A stretch of 64,000 nt of DNA from positions 62,001 through 126,000 of the forward strand of contig JAURJQ010000016.1 in NCBI GenBank assembly GCA_030832185.1, given 5' to 3'. Positions 43,097 to 52,493 of the stretch are shown one piece after another; within the stretch, counting starts at the first letter, position 1; each line of letters opens with the position of its first letter. The notes under the pieces are model-generated. The model had not been told where the DNA came from. It was given only the letters and a program-made list of their open reading frames with translations, and ran no database searches. The position numbers and the translations under genes were made by a program. The stretch comes from Chitinophagales bacterium (GTDB lineage Bacteria; Bacteroidota; Bacteroidia; Chitinophagales; JADJOU01).

Positions 43097-43243
43097 TTGA
43101 TTTTAGCTAAAATTGCGCTTATTTCCTTAGGGTAGTACTTTGATTTAGCTAATAACAAACATATCAGCTTTATTTCTATTTTAGACGGATTCTTGAATTA
43201 TAATTTATTAACTAATTTAGCGTTTTTAACTAAATCATTCTTT

Positions 43244-43519
43244 ATGCTGAAATACAGTCTTTTCGCTCTATGCTTTTTAGGTTTGTCCTGTGCTAAAAAA
43301 TTGAAAATTATAGAGAAGGAACAGGTTCTCTTTACAATAGAATCATTCCCTAAAAACGATACGACTATCATGGTCAAAGATTTTTTTATAAAGTACCGTG
43401 GGGAAGGACCATACATAATTGGAGAGATTGAATCCCCTTTTACAGAAGGACATGGTAATTTTAAATCATCTAGCTCTGTAACGATTGATTTGTCAGAAGG
43501 TAAATTATCTATTTATTAG
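43244..43519 (+). CDS. Small lipoprotein, unknown function
   Basis: With ATG 43244 the product is 91 residues and starts with a lipoprotein signal (YSLFALCFLGLSCAK; Cys about 16). An upstream start at 43193 would put the signal peptide in the middle. The rest is Lys-rich, with YRGEGPYIIGEIESPF. No family recognised. Its 3' end overlaps the convergent LolA-like gene by 11 bases. Confidence 0.6.
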   Translation: MLKYSLFALCFLGLSCAKKLKIIEKEQVLFTIESFPKNDTTIMVKDFFIKYRGEGPYIIGEIESPFTEGHGNFKSSSSVTIDLSEGKLSIY

Positions 43520-44189
43520 AAGTTTTTCCTAAGATTTTCTTAGGGAAAAAACTATCCGCTATTGGTGTATTTATTTGATAATTGGTGTATAGCATAGTAA
43601 TAGTACCTATTTTTTCTTCTTTAGTTTCTTTTTTAGGACCTAGTCCTTTGCCTTTAGGGGCTTTAAAATTTTCAATATAAAAGATGACCTTATCAGGCAA
43701 TCCATAAGTTAGCATGGTTTTAAAATAATTTTCCATCTTGACTGTACCCCTTCGCGTGGTTAATTCTACCTTGTAGGGGCAGTTGTTCGTTTGGCTTAGC
43801 CATAATTTTCCTAAAATAAAATCTGCTTCTCCATTTGGAATGATATTGATAACATGACATTTCATTCCATTGACAGTTTCTGTAGAATTTAGGACCACAT
43901 TATACTTGGTTTTATCTCCTAGATAACTATATATTTTCATCGGATTTTCATTCGGTATAAAGGCGATTCCATCTACTTTCACACGATACTTGTCAGGTGA
44001 TTTATAATATACTTTTCCATTTAAATCTTTGATATTGACCGTGGGAATATCAAATTTAAAGCTGATATCACTTGAATAGCTAGCTAGTTTTTGAAATTGA
44101 GAATACGATTTTTTGACTATATCTGCAGCAGACTGCCCACTAATAGACTGTGCATAGAATATTGAAATGAGAATAAGTAAACGCATCAT
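43509..44189 (-). CDS. LolA-like outer-membrane lipoprotein carrier
   Basis: A 226-residue periplasmic protein. A signal peptide (LLILISIFYAQSISG) precedes a LolA/LolB-fold domain: ADIVKKSYSQFQKLASYSSDISF, GKVYYKSPDKYRVKV, VNGMKCHVINIIP, ILGKLWLSQTNNCPYKVEL. The last 40 residues carry a Lys/Gly-rich linker. It probably shuttles lipoproteins or lipids. The start overlaps the upstream ABC permease stop by 4 bases (translational coupling), tying it to that transporter. Confidence 0.75.
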   Translation of the reverse strand: MMRLLILISIFYAQSISGQSAADIVKKSYSQFQKLASYSSDISFKFDIPTVNIKDLNGKVYYKSPDKYRVKVDGIAFIPNENPMKIYSYLGDKTKYNVVLNSTETVNGMKCHVINIIPNGEADFILGKLWLSQTNNCPYKVELTTRRGTVKMENYFKTMLTYGLPDKVIFYIENFKAPKGKGLGPKKETKEEKIGTITMLYTNYQINTPIADSFFPKKILGKTSNK

Positions 44190-45022
44190 TGTGTGATATC
44201 TTTTTTTGTAAAGGAAAAGAAAGCTATCGTCAGAAAACTGAACAAATAGATCATCAAAATATAAAGTGATTTGTACATTTCGTTGTAGTTCGGATTCAAC
44301 TCAAAACTATAGATCCATAGACTCATGTGCTTAGTAAAAAGTATTTCCTGAATAGGCGCGAATAGCTCGAAAGTCAAACTGCCGAAGATAAGAAATACTA
44401 TATTAATCACCATAGTGATAACAATAGGTGCAATAGAATTTTCCATGAAGCTAGAAAACATAAATGCTAGATTGCTTATGACTGTCAAGCTAATATAAGA
44501 AAGTGCAATGCCATAGGTGAATCTAGTCAAGAGTTCTTCTTTGCCTAATATAGATATCTCATCGCCGTAGACTGCTATATCTCCATTTCCAAAAAGTAGT
44601 CGAGAAACGATTAACCCGAATATATAAATCACCAAAACTACAATGAGTAGATAAATTTGATTAGCTATGAATTTAGCGAAAAATAGCTTCCATCGGGGAA
44701 TAGGTTTGACCATCAAGGCTCTAATAGTTCCCGAATTCATTTCTCCGGAAATAGAATCCCCTGATACTAATGCCACTATTATGGGAAGGTGTACATAAAG
44801 CATTTGCATGACGAAGTAGCAAACCATATTGCCATTTAAGCTGAGATTTTCTACCGTAATAGCCTCACCCATCAAAGATCGAATACTGCCACCAACCTCG
44901 TCTTTATTGGCATAGAATCCAAATTGTATTAAGGCGATAAGAATGACAATAGCGATAAGACCAATATAGGTTCTAGGTTTGGCAAAGGTTTTATATAGCT
45001 CAACGTAGATTATATTTCCCAT
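44186..45022 (-). CDS. ABC transporter permease (ABC-2 type)
   Basis: A 278-residue integral membrane protein with about six helices, e.g. YIGLIAIVILIALIQFGFY, IVVLVIYIFGLIVSRLLFG and TIAFFSF near the end. The cytoplasmic SGEMNSGTIRALMVKPIPRW is the coupling element for the ATPase. It starts 1 base downstream of the ATPase gene's stop region and forms a three-gene operon with it and the LolA-like gene. Substrate unknown. Confidence 0.87.
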   Translation of the reverse strand: MGNIIYVELYKTFAKPRTYIGLIAIVILIALIQFGFYANKDEVGGSIRSLMGEAITVENLSLNGNMVCYFVMQMLYVHLPIIVALVSGDSISGEMNSGTIRALMVKPIPRWKLFFAKFIANQIYLLIVVLVIYIFGLIVSRLLFGNGDIAVYGDEISILGKEELLTRFTYGIALSYISLTVISNLAFMFSSFMENSIAPIVITMVINIVFLIFGSLTFELFAPIQEILFTKHMSLWIYSFELNPNYNEMYKSLYILMIYLFSFLTIAFFSFTKKDITQ

Positions 45023-45023
45023 T

Positions 45024-45932
45024 TCAATTCTCCGTTAATTTTAAAAATAAATCTTCTAGTTTTTTTCTTGTATAGAAGCTGATTATCGGCTCATCCATGA
45101 GAATAATATCCTTATGCAATTGAGGAATAGCTTTCATAGTTGATTTTAAAGTGACTAGATTTTCTGCCTGTGATTCAATATCCGAAGCATAGGACGATTG
45201 TTTTATTTTCTCTATCAACTTAGCTGGCTCTGTCGTCTCAATATTGACCATGACTTCTGAGCCATGGAGAAGTTCGTCTGCACTACCCTGTATCACATTC
45301 ACACCTCGATCAATGATGATCATACTATCTACTATACGTTCGACCTCTGATAAAATATGCGATGAGATGATGATGGTCTTCTTAAGTTCATTTTTCATTT
45401 TGAGAATCAAATTTCTCAATTCTATCATGCCACGGGGGTCTAGACCATTTGACGGCTCATCGAGTATAATGATTTCAGGATTATGGATTAAAGCGGCGGC
45501 CATTCCAAGTCTTTGCTTCATTCCTTGTGAGCAGGCCTTAAATTTCACTTTTTCTTTACCCTTCAAACCTACTAAATCTAGGCATGCATAAATTTCTTCT
45601 TGATTCGGATTCTTTCCATAGAGCATGGCACTGAGTTTGAGATTGGTTTCTAGGCTCATCGCTTTATAAAAGTCAGGCTTCTCGACTATGCATCCCACAG
45701 AACTCAGAAACTCGCTTCTACATTCATTGATGTTTTTTCCTTTAAAAAGAATTTCTCCACTATCTGGTTTGATAAGGGTTAGCAAACATCGAATCGTGGT
45801 GGATTTTCCTGCTCCATTGCAGCCGAGAAATCCAAAGATTTCACCCTCATTTACACTGAGACTTATCCCATTTAATGCCTTAAATTTCTTAAATGCCTTA
45901 TGGAGGTTTTTAATTTCGATTATGGGAGGCAT
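45024..45932 (-). CDS. ABC transporter ATP-binding protein
   Basis: A 302-residue ATPase with Walker A GCNGAGKST (about residues 37-45), signature CSQGMKQRLG, Walker B IIILDEPSNGLDP and switch ISSHILSEVERIVDSMIII. The C-terminal extension (GSEVMVNIETTEPAK...KKLEDLFLKLTE) is typical of the CcmA/NatA-like type. It is the first gene of the transporter operon. Confidence 0.93.
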   Translation of the reverse strand: MPPIIEIKNLHKAFKKFKALNGISLSVNEGEIFGFLGCNGAGKSTTIRCLLTLIKPDSGEILFKGKNINECRSEFLSSVGCIVEKPDFYKAMSLETNLKLSAMLYGKNPNQEEIYACLDLVGLKGKEKVKFKACSQGMKQRLGMAAALIHNPEIIILDEPSNGLDPRGMIELRNLILKMKNELKKTIIISSHILSEVERIVDSMIIIDRGVNVIQGSADELLHGSEVMVNIETTEPAKLIEKIKQSSYASDIESQAENLVTLKSTMKAIPQLHKDIILMDEPIISFYTRKKLEDLFLKLTEN

Positions 45933-46075
45933 AAGTAATTTTGCGTTATTGTTTTAAGTATTAATTCTTTGTTTGATAGAATTAATAAACGCATATTTTT
46001 CATTGTTTTAAGTTATATATTTTAATAGTTCCCAAAAGGTTAATTACTTAAAATTAATCGTTTAAAAATTCAAAA

Positions 46076-48799
46076 TTAATTAAACGCTCTATCCAACAAA
46101 TCCTGCAATTCTAGCAAATGCTGTTTTTTGTTTCCTGTGGCAGGGGAAGAAGAGGTTTTGCGTGCAACAACTTTGTAAACGACTTCACCTTTCATTCGAT
46201 ATTGTCTGTCCAGAAGATAAGTCCAGGCGCCCATATTGGCGGGTTCTTCCTGTACCCAAACGTGCTCCGCTTTTTTATATTTTTCAAATACACCTTCCAC
46301 CTGGTTGATAGGAATAGGGTAGAGCTGTTCCAATCGAACGATGGCTATGTCATCGCGCTTGTCGGCTTCTCTTTTAGCTAAGAGTTCGTAAAAAATTTTA
46401 CCAGAACAGTGCAGCACGCGTTTTACTTTTTTGACATCAGCTTTTGCATCATCTATGAGTTCTTGAAATTCTCCATTCAAAATGTCATCCACTGGACTGA
46501 CACAACTCGGGTGTCGCAATAATGATTTAGGAGACATAATTACGAGAGGAATTCTAAAATTCCTGGCCAATTGACGGCGAATAGCATGAAAATAGTTGGC
46601 AGGTGTGGTGATATTACAGACTTGAACGTTGAACTCTGCACATTGCTGCAGGAAGCGCTCCATGCGGGCACTGGAGTGCTCAGGCCCCTGGCCTTCGTAA
46701 CCATGTGGTAATAGTAAAACCATACCAGAATTGATTTTCCATTTGGTTTCACTCGACATCAAAAACTGGTCAATAATGATTTGTGCTCCATTAGAAAAGT
46801 CGCCGAACTGCGCCTCCCATATCACTAAGTTATCAGGACTCGCTATGGAATACCCGAAATCAAATCCTAAAACCGCATATTCAGACAATAAAGAATTGAA
46901 GATATGCGCCTGTGCTTGTTTGTCTGAGATAGCATTTAGTCGATTGTGTTCTTGGTTATTATTTTGGTCAAATATGCATGCATGTCTATGGGAGAAGGTT
47001 CCGCGTTTGACATCCTCTCCAGATAGTCGCACTATTTTCCCTTCTTTTAATAATGAACCATAAGCCAATAATTCACCTGCCTGCCAATCTAATTCTCGCT
47101 TTTCAAGCATTCGGGTTTTCCAGTCAGCCATTTGTTTTTCTATCTTTTTCAAAGGAGAAAAATTAGCTGGTATATTAGTGATTTTATCCGCTATTAATTT
47201 AAAATCCGCTTCTGAAATCGCTGTATTAGGACTTTTTTCAAAATCCAAGGCTCTCGCTTTTTGTAAATTTAGCCAAGCCTTTTCGTGTGGACGATAGACA
47301 TAGTCCTTGGTCTCTTCCTTGACCTTGTTTAATTTATCCTGTAAATCTTCGTAAAGTTCTTTGTCGAGTTTCTTCACCATATCGGCCTCAACCGCTCCTT
47401 GATGGGAGAGATAATCAGCATAGACATCTCTAGGATTCTTTTTCTTCGCTATGATATTGTATAATTCTGGTTGAGTGTATTTAGGGTCGTCACTTTCGTT
47501 ATGACCATGCTTGCGATAGCAAACCATATCGATAAACACATCTTTTTTGAATTTCATTCGGTATTCTGTCGCTACCTCACAAGCAAAAATAACATCCTCT
47601 ACACTATCCCCATTGACGTGGAATACGGGGCAATTCAGCATAGAAGCAATAGCTGTGCAATAATCCGAAGAACGCGCATCATCCCAGTCGGTGGTAAATC
47701 CTATTTGATTATTGATGACGAAATGGATAGTTCCGAAATTGCGATAACCCTTGAGTTGCGACATTTGAATAACTTCCTGACCGATTCCCTGACCAGCTAC
47801 CGCAGCATCTCCGTGAATAATAATAGGCAAGACTTTCGAATAGTCCGATTGATATTCTATATCAGCCTTCGCTCTAGAAAATCCTAGCACGACTGGGTTT
47901 ACAGCCTCAAGATGAGAAGGATTCGCTAATAAATTGACATATAAATCTCCTTGTGATGTAGGCCACATGGAGGAGAAACCCTTATGGTATTTTACATCGC
48001 CATCCCCTGCAGCGGAGTCTATATTGGTGCCTTCAAATTCTGTAAAAATCTCTTCATAGGTTTTTTTCATTATATTGACCAAGACATTGAGGCGACCTCT
48101 ATGTGCCATTCCTATGACGACTTCCTCAGTGCCTAGTTCACCTGTCTTGTCTATGATAGCCTCTAATGCTGGAATAGTGCTTTCTCCGCCCTCAATGGAA
48201 AACCGCTTCTCACCTATAAATTTCTTGCCGAGAAATTCCTCGAAAACCACAGCTCTATTTAGAGATTTTAAGGCTTTGTGTTGTTTTTCGGAATTAAATT
48301 TTTTATCTAAATATCGCTTCTCTGCTACATCTTTTAACCACTGGTATTCTTCCTCATTGCGCACAGACTGTAGTTCGAAGCCTATCTTATTTACATAAAT
48401 TTTATGCAAGCGGTCTAGAATAGCTTGTAAACTCGCCTGACCTAGTCCTAGTTCACTTCCTACAGCATAAGTCTTAGTCAAATCAGCTTCAGTTAATCCA
48501 AAATGAGAAAGAGAAGTATTAAAACCTCGGTCTTTTCTTTTGCGTAGAGGATTTGTATCTGCTATTAAGTGAGCATAATGCCTGTAATATTGAATCAGGT
48601 GAAATACTTTGAATTCATCCGATGAAAAACTGGAAGAGCTGCTACCACCGATTGTTTCTCGTCCTACTGCAAAGTCAAATCCGTCAAAGAATTTTCTATA
48701 TTCTGGATCAATGGAGGAAGGATTCGATTTATAATCATTGTAAAGTCCTTCTATCACAGAAGGATGGGCATTGGAAATAAAAGAAAAATTGCTTGTCAT
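46076..48799 (-). CDS. sucA: 2-oxoglutarate dehydrogenase E1 component
   Basis: A 907-residue TPP enzyme that decarboxylates 2-oxoglutarate. Marks: EAIIDKTGELGTEEVVIGMAHRGRLNVLVNIM, GDAAVAGQGIGQEVIQMSQL (TPP-binding), VFHVNGDSVEDVIFACEVA, YRKHGHNESDDPKYTQP and GYEGQGPEHSSARMERFLQQ. Length is normal. sucB (E2) is not adjacent. A TAGATTTG element lies 36 nt upstream of ATG 48799. Confidence 0.96.
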   Translation of the reverse strand: MTSNFSFISNAHPSVIEGLYNDYKSNPSSIDPEYRKFFDGFDFAVGRETIGGSSSSSFSSDEFKVFHLIQYYRHYAHLIADTNPLRKRKDRGFNTSLSHFGLTEADLTKTYAVGSELGLGQASLQAILDRLHKIYVNKIGFELQSVRNEEEYQWLKDVAEKRYLDKKFNSEKQHKALKSLNRAVVFEEFLGKKFIGEKRFSIEGGESTIPALEAIIDKTGELGTEEVVIGMAHRGRLNVLVNIMKKTYEEIFTEFEGTNIDSAAGDGDVKYHKGFSSMWPTSQGDLYVNLLANPSHLEAVNPVVLGFSRAKADIEYQSDYSKVLPIIIHGDAAVAGQGIGQEVIQMSQLKGYRNFGTIHFVINNQIGFTTDWDDARSSDYCTAIASMLNCPVFHVNGDSVEDVIFACEVATEYRMKFKKDVFIDMVCYRKHGHNESDDPKYTQPELYNIIAKKKNPRDVYADYLSHQGAVEADMVKKLDKELYEDLQDKLNKVKEETKDYVYRPHEKAWLNLQKARALDFEKSPNTAISEADFKLIADKITNIPANFSPLKKIEKQMADWKTRMLEKRELDWQAGELLAYGSLLKEGKIVRLSGEDVKRGTFSHRHACIFDQNNNQEHNRLNAISDKQAQAHIFNSLLSEYAVLGFDFGYSIASPDNLVIWEAQFGDFSNGAQIIIDQFLMSSETKWKINSGMVLLLPHGYEGQGPEHSSARMERFLQQCAEFNVQVCNITTPANYFHAIRRQLARNFRIPLVIMSPKSLLRHPSCVSPVDDILNGEFQELIDDAKADVKKVKRVLHCSGKIFYELLAKREADKRDDIAIVRLEQLYPIPINQVEGVFEKYKKAEHVWVQEEPANMGAWTYLLDRQYRMKGEVVYKVVARKTSSSPATGNKKQHLLELQDLLDRAFN

Positions 48800-49144
48800 A
48801 ATGAAGCCTATCGCTTGAAAATATTATAAAAAGCAAATCTAAAGATTATTTATTGGATTAGGAAATGAAGTGTAGGTATTTAATACTATTTATGATTTAA
48901 AAATAAACCAATCAATTTTATGTATTATTTCGTGCTAATTTATATTAGTTCATTTTTTTTTAGCTTTTACAAAAATTTATACGATTTAATAATAATTTGG
49001 TTAGAATAGATCTTTCAAACTTAAGCTTAACATTAAATCAATAGAACTTGGGAGCATAGTTTTTACTGGAAGTAGAAATTAAAAGACACTAAATTATTAA
49101 AAAATAAAAAGGTAATAAGGTTCTAATTTCAAATATGTAATTTC
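48800..49144. other. AT-rich gap between sucA and recF
   Basis: About 345 bp with no gene. Contains the sucA -7 element (48835-48842). The part near 49000-49140 is AT-rich, with no hairpin or RNA recognised. Confidence 0.4.
48835..48842 (-). promoter_or_regulatory. Putative -7 element of sucA
   Basis: CAAATCTA reads TAGATTTG on the minus strand and fits TAnnTTTG. Confidence 0.45.
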
Positions 49145-50194
49145 TTAATTAATCTCCCATATTTTAATCGACTGACAGGAGACGAAACTAGCAGGCGAAG
49201 TATCGGTAATAAACCACTGCTCAATAAATGTTAGAGACTGCATGAGATTTAACAGTTGCATTCTTCTAGTTTCATCCAGTTTGTCTGAGAAATCATCTAG
49301 TAGAAATATGATATTTTTGCTTGTCTTAGAAGCCATAAACTCAGCTTGCGCTATTCTCAAGGAATAGAGTAGGCTTTTTTGCTGTCCTTGGCTTGCTATT
49401 TTTTTTATATCGACCTCAGACATCTCTATTTTGAGATCATCGCGATGTATTCCTACTGTACTGCGTTTGAGGATCTTGTCTTTTTCATACCGCTGGCGAA
49501 GAAGGGTTAGATAATCATGGTCTATAAGTTGACTGCTATAGGTTATGGTTATATTCTCGTCACTGAGGGCTATAGCTTGGTACCATTTCGTGATATATTG
49601 ACCTAGCTCACGAATTGCTTTCTTCCTTTGTTCAAAAATATAGCTACCAAGTGCTACTAAATTCTCATCATAGTAGCTGAGCAGAGCATGGTCAATTACT
49701 TCACTTGTTTTCAAATGTGCATTGCGCTGATCTAGAAAGTGATTGTATTCATTTAATTTTGTCAGATAGATTTTATCATAAATAGATATGGTGTAATCGA
49801 TCAGTTTTCGCCGCTCTTCGCTGCCGTCGTGCAATAGAAATGTATCCGATGGGCTAGATAGTACCAGTGGTAGATGACCGAAGTATTCTGAATATTTAGT
49901 GACTTTGACTCCTTTGATTTCGATACTTTTTTGTCTCAACGCGTATTTGATCACCATATCGTAGTTATCTGAGAATTGGCCTAAGAGTCTAAAAAATCCA
50001 TGACCATGACCTATATTTAATTGATCTGCACTTTGCAGATGGCTGCGAAAGACAGAAAGATAATAAATAGCGTCAAGGATATTCGTTTTTCCAATCCCAT
50101 TTTTTCCTATAAATATATTGATCTTTTGACTAAAGTCAAATACTAACTGTCTATGGTTTTTGAACTGTACTAATTCAAGTCTTTTTAGAAACAC
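49145..50194 (-). CDS. recF: DNA replication and repair protein RecF
   Basis: An SMC-like ATPase that loads RecA at gaps. The 349 residues begin MFLKRLELVQFKNHRQLVFDF, with Walker A GKNGIGKT at about residues 30-37. SASQGQQKSLLYSLRIAQAEF-type signature (IASQGQQKSLLYSLR) and Walker B IIFLLDDFSDKLDETRR follow. The start is GTG 50194. It is divergent from pdhA, with only 62 bp between them. Confidence 0.93.
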   Translation of the reverse strand: MFLKRLELVQFKNHRQLVFDFSQKINIFIGKNGIGKTNILDAIYYLSVFRSHLQSADQLNIGHGHGFFRLLGQFSDNYDMVIKYALRQKSIEIKGVKVTKYSEYFGHLPLVLSSPSDTFLLHDGSEERRKLIDYTISIYDKIYLTKLNEYNHFLDQRNAHLKTSEVIDHALLSYYDENLVALGSYIFEQRKKAIRELGQYITKWYQAIALSDENITITYSSQLIDHDYLTLLRQRYEKDKILKRSTVGIHRDDLKIEMSEVDIKKIASQGQQKSLLYSLRIAQAEFMASKTSKNIIFLLDDFSDKLDETRRMQLLNLMQSLTFIEQWFITDTSPASFVSCQSIKIWEIN

Positions 50195-50227
50195 AAAAAA
50201 ATTCTATCTAAAGAAGCGTAAATATTT

Positions 50228-50235
50228 TAGTTTTG
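50228..50235 (+). promoter_or_regulatory. Putative -7 element of pdhA
   Basis: TAGTTTTG fits TAnnTTTG and ends 21 nt before ATG 50257. Confidence 0.45.
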
Positions 50236-50256
50236 CAATCTGATTTTTAAATCTGT

Positions 50257-51264
50257 ATGACAAAAACGGTTGCAAAAGCAAACATAACGAAAGAAACTTA
50301 TCTAGAGTGGTATGAATTGATGCTACTCCTAAGACGATTTGAGGAAAAGGCAGGCCAGATGTATGGCCTTCAAAAGATTAGAGGCTTTTGCCATCTTTAT
50401 ATAGGGCAGGAAGCATTGGCAGCAGGTATTCATTCTGCTATGCGCAAGGATGATAATTTGATCACGGCTTATAGAGACCATGCCTTGGCTATCATGAAAG
50501 GAATTTCACCCAATGCTGCTATGGCAGAGCTATATGGTAAAGCGACTGGAAGCACCAAAGGAAAAGGAGGTTCAATGCACTATTTTTCTAAGGAACATCG
50601 TTTTTTTGGCGGACACGGTATCGTAGGCGGTCAGATAGGACTTGGTGCGGGTATTGCTTTTGCTGATCAATATCAGGGAAACGACCGAGTGACGGTGACT
50701 ATGTTTGGAGACGGTGCTGCGCGTCAAGGGATGCTTCATGAAACCTTCAATATGGCTATGACATGGAAATTGCCCGTCATTTTTATATGTGAAAATAATG
50801 GCTATGCTATGGGAACCTCGGTCGCCAGAACTTCCAACGTTCAGGATATGTCAAAGTTAGGAGCAGCATATGAAATGCCGTCATACAATGTAGATGGAAT
50901 GAAGCCTGAAACCGTTCATAATGCTTTACTAGAAGCTGCTGAGCGTGCTAGAAAAGGAGCTGGTCCTACGTATCTAAATATCATGACTTATAGATACAAA
51001 GGTCACTCAATGAGTGATCCTCAGAAATATAGAACCAAAGAGGAGGTGGCAAAATATCAAGATATTGACCCATTGACCACTACTTTAAATACTATACTGA
51101 AAAATAAGTATGCCAATCAAAAATGGGCAGACGAAATAGAGGATAAGGTAAACAAAATTGTACAAGAAAGCGTTGACTTTTCAGAAAATAGTCCATGGCC
51201 AAATGATGATGAACTATATAAGGATATCTATGTGCAAGAAGATTATCCATTTATGAAGGACTAA
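50257..51264 (+). CDS. pdhA: Pyruvate dehydrogenase E1 component, alpha subunit
   Basis: A 335-residue TPP enzyme subunit. Marks: MLLLRRFEEKAGQMYGL, GFCHLYIGQEALAAG, STKGKGGSMHYFSKEHRFFG, GDGAARQGMLHETFNMAMTW (TPP-binding GDG, about residue 153) with ENNGYAMGTS, and the phosphorylation-type loop YRYKGHSMSDPQKYRTKEEV. It acts with PdhB to decarboxylate pyruvate. pdhB is not adjacent; the next gene is a TPR protein. Lipoate for the complex may come via lplA at 32.7 kb. Confidence 0.95.
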   Translation: MTKTVAKANITKETYLEWYELMLLLRRFEEKAGQMYGLQKIRGFCHLYIGQEALAAGIHSAMRKDDNLITAYRDHALAIMKGISPNAAMAELYGKATGSTKGKGGSMHYFSKEHRFFGGHGIVGGQIGLGAGIAFADQYQGNDRVTVTMFGDGAARQGMLHETFNMAMTWKLPVIFICENNGYAMGTSVARTSNVQDMSKLGAAYEMPSYNVDGMKPETVHNALLEAAERARKGAGPTYLNIMTYRYKGHSMSDPQKYRTKEEVAKYQDIDPLTTTLNTILKNKYANQKWADEIEDKVNKIVQESVDFSENSPWPNDDELYKDIYVQEDYPFMKD

Positions 51265-51327
51265 AATCCAAGTAATTGTATTCTGAAAAACTCAACAAAC
51301 TGTCATCTGAACAAACTAAAATTAAAT

Positions 51328-51969
51328 ATGGACAACATCAATTTAAACGACTGGACAAATAAACTGAAACAAAATCAAAAGCCTATCACGATAGGATTGA
51401 GTCTAATTGCGGTTATTATTTTAGGAGGCTATTATTTTACGCAAATTTTCTTGCCTGAACGGGAAGCAGAAGCACAAGACAATTTGTTTATGGCTCAGAT
51501 TAATTTTGAGAAGAAAAATTATGACCTTGCTCTCAATGGGGATGTCAAATCTAAAGGATTTAATTATGTAAAAGATAATTATACTTTTACTAAAGCTGCA
51601 GATCTTGCCGGTCTCTACGCCGGTCTGTGCAACTTGAATCTTGGAAAGTTTGATAAAGCAATAGAAGATCTCAAAGGCTATTCTACCAATGTAGAAGAAA
51701 TACAGGCTGTGGCTCATAGTGCATTAGGAGATGCTTATTCAGAAAAAAACAATATGTCAGAGGCTGCTGCGTGCTACGAAAAGGCTGCTAAAGCCACAAA
51801 AAATACTGCACTAGCGCCTCGATTAATTTTAAAGGCTGGTAAGGCATTCGAAGTTAATAAAAATAACGAGAAAGCTCTGGAGATGTATAAATATCTAGAG
51901 CAAGAATTTCCAGGGGCAGAGGAGACACAATTTACACAATTGCTGATAGCCAAGCTCGAGTCCATTTAA
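51328..51969 (+). CDS. Membrane-anchored TPR protein (YfgM-like)
   Basis: A 213-residue protein with a cytoplasmic N-terminus, one helix (ITIGLSLIAVIILGGYYF, about residues 21-38) and an exported TPR part: FEKKNYDLALNGDVKSKGF, LAGLYAGLCNLNLGKFDKA, AVAHSALGDAYSEKNNMSEA and APRLILKAGKAFEVNKNNEKA. The layout resembles YfgM, which assists periplasmic folding. Function here not shown. Confidence 0.75.
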   Translation: MDNINLNDWTNKLKQNQKPITIGLSLIAVIILGGYYFTQIFLPEREAEAQDNLFMAQINFEKKNYDLALNGDVKSKGFNYVKDNYTFTKAADLAGLYAGLCNLNLGKFDKAIEDLKGYSTNVEEIQAVAHSALGDAYSEKNNMSEAAACYEKAAKATKNTALAPRLILKAGKAFEVNKNNEKALEMYKYLEQEFPGAEETQFTQLLIAKLESI

Positions 51970-51990
51970 TATCATTTTTATACTGTAAGA

Positions 51991-52476
51991 GTGAAGTCTA
52001 GCTTTGATATTCATACTGAGTTAGCAGATTATGATTTCTCTGAAATTTCTATAGCTATAGTGCAGAGTAAATATCATAATGATATAACGGATGCTTTGTA
52101 TCAAGGTGCAGTTGACGTTCTTAAATTTTATAAGGTCGGCGAAATTTTTCATAGGACCGTGGCTGGAGCATTTGAACTTATATATGCTGCCACTGATCTA
52201 GTCTATAATGATGAGCTTATGCTAGATGGCATCATCACGCTCGGCTGCGTTATAAAAGGCGATACCGATCATGATCAATATATCAATCAAGCCGTGACAG
52301 AAGCTATTGCTAAGCTTACCTTAGAATCTTGTTCCCCTATCAGTTTAGGTCTATTGACTGTCAATACCAAAGAGCAGGCTCTAGAACGTGCAGGTGGGGT
52401 GCATGGAAATAAAGGAAAAGAATCAGCACTAGCTTTACTGCATTGCATTGCAGCGGAAACAAACTTAGTTCTCTAA
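51991..52476 (+). CDS. ribH: 6,7-dimethyl-8-ribityllumazine synthase
   Basis: RibH makes the riboflavin precursor lumazine from 5-amino-6-ribitylaminouracil and a butanone phosphate. Seen: EISIAIVQSKYHNDI, HRTVAGAFELIYAA (substrate loop), GCVIKGDTDHDQYI with the catalytic His, and SLGLLTVNTKEQALERAGG. The 161 residues form the usual subunit of an icosahedral or pentameric capsid. Start GTG 51991 lies 21 nt after the TPR gene. Confidence 0.94.
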   Translation: MKSSFDIHTELADYDFSEISIAIVQSKYHNDITDALYQGAVDVLKFYKVGEIFHRTVAGAFELIYAATDLVYNDELMLDGIITLGCVIKGDTDHDQYINQAVTEAIAKLTLESCSPISLGLLTVNTKEQALERAGGVHGNKGKESALALLHCIAAETNLVL

Positions 52477-52493
52477 TTTTTAAATAAAAACAG

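Noticed and set aside
47471-47887. Antisense open frame of 138 codons inside sucA
   Set aside because: Shadow frame; sucA is intact and its motifs cover the region.
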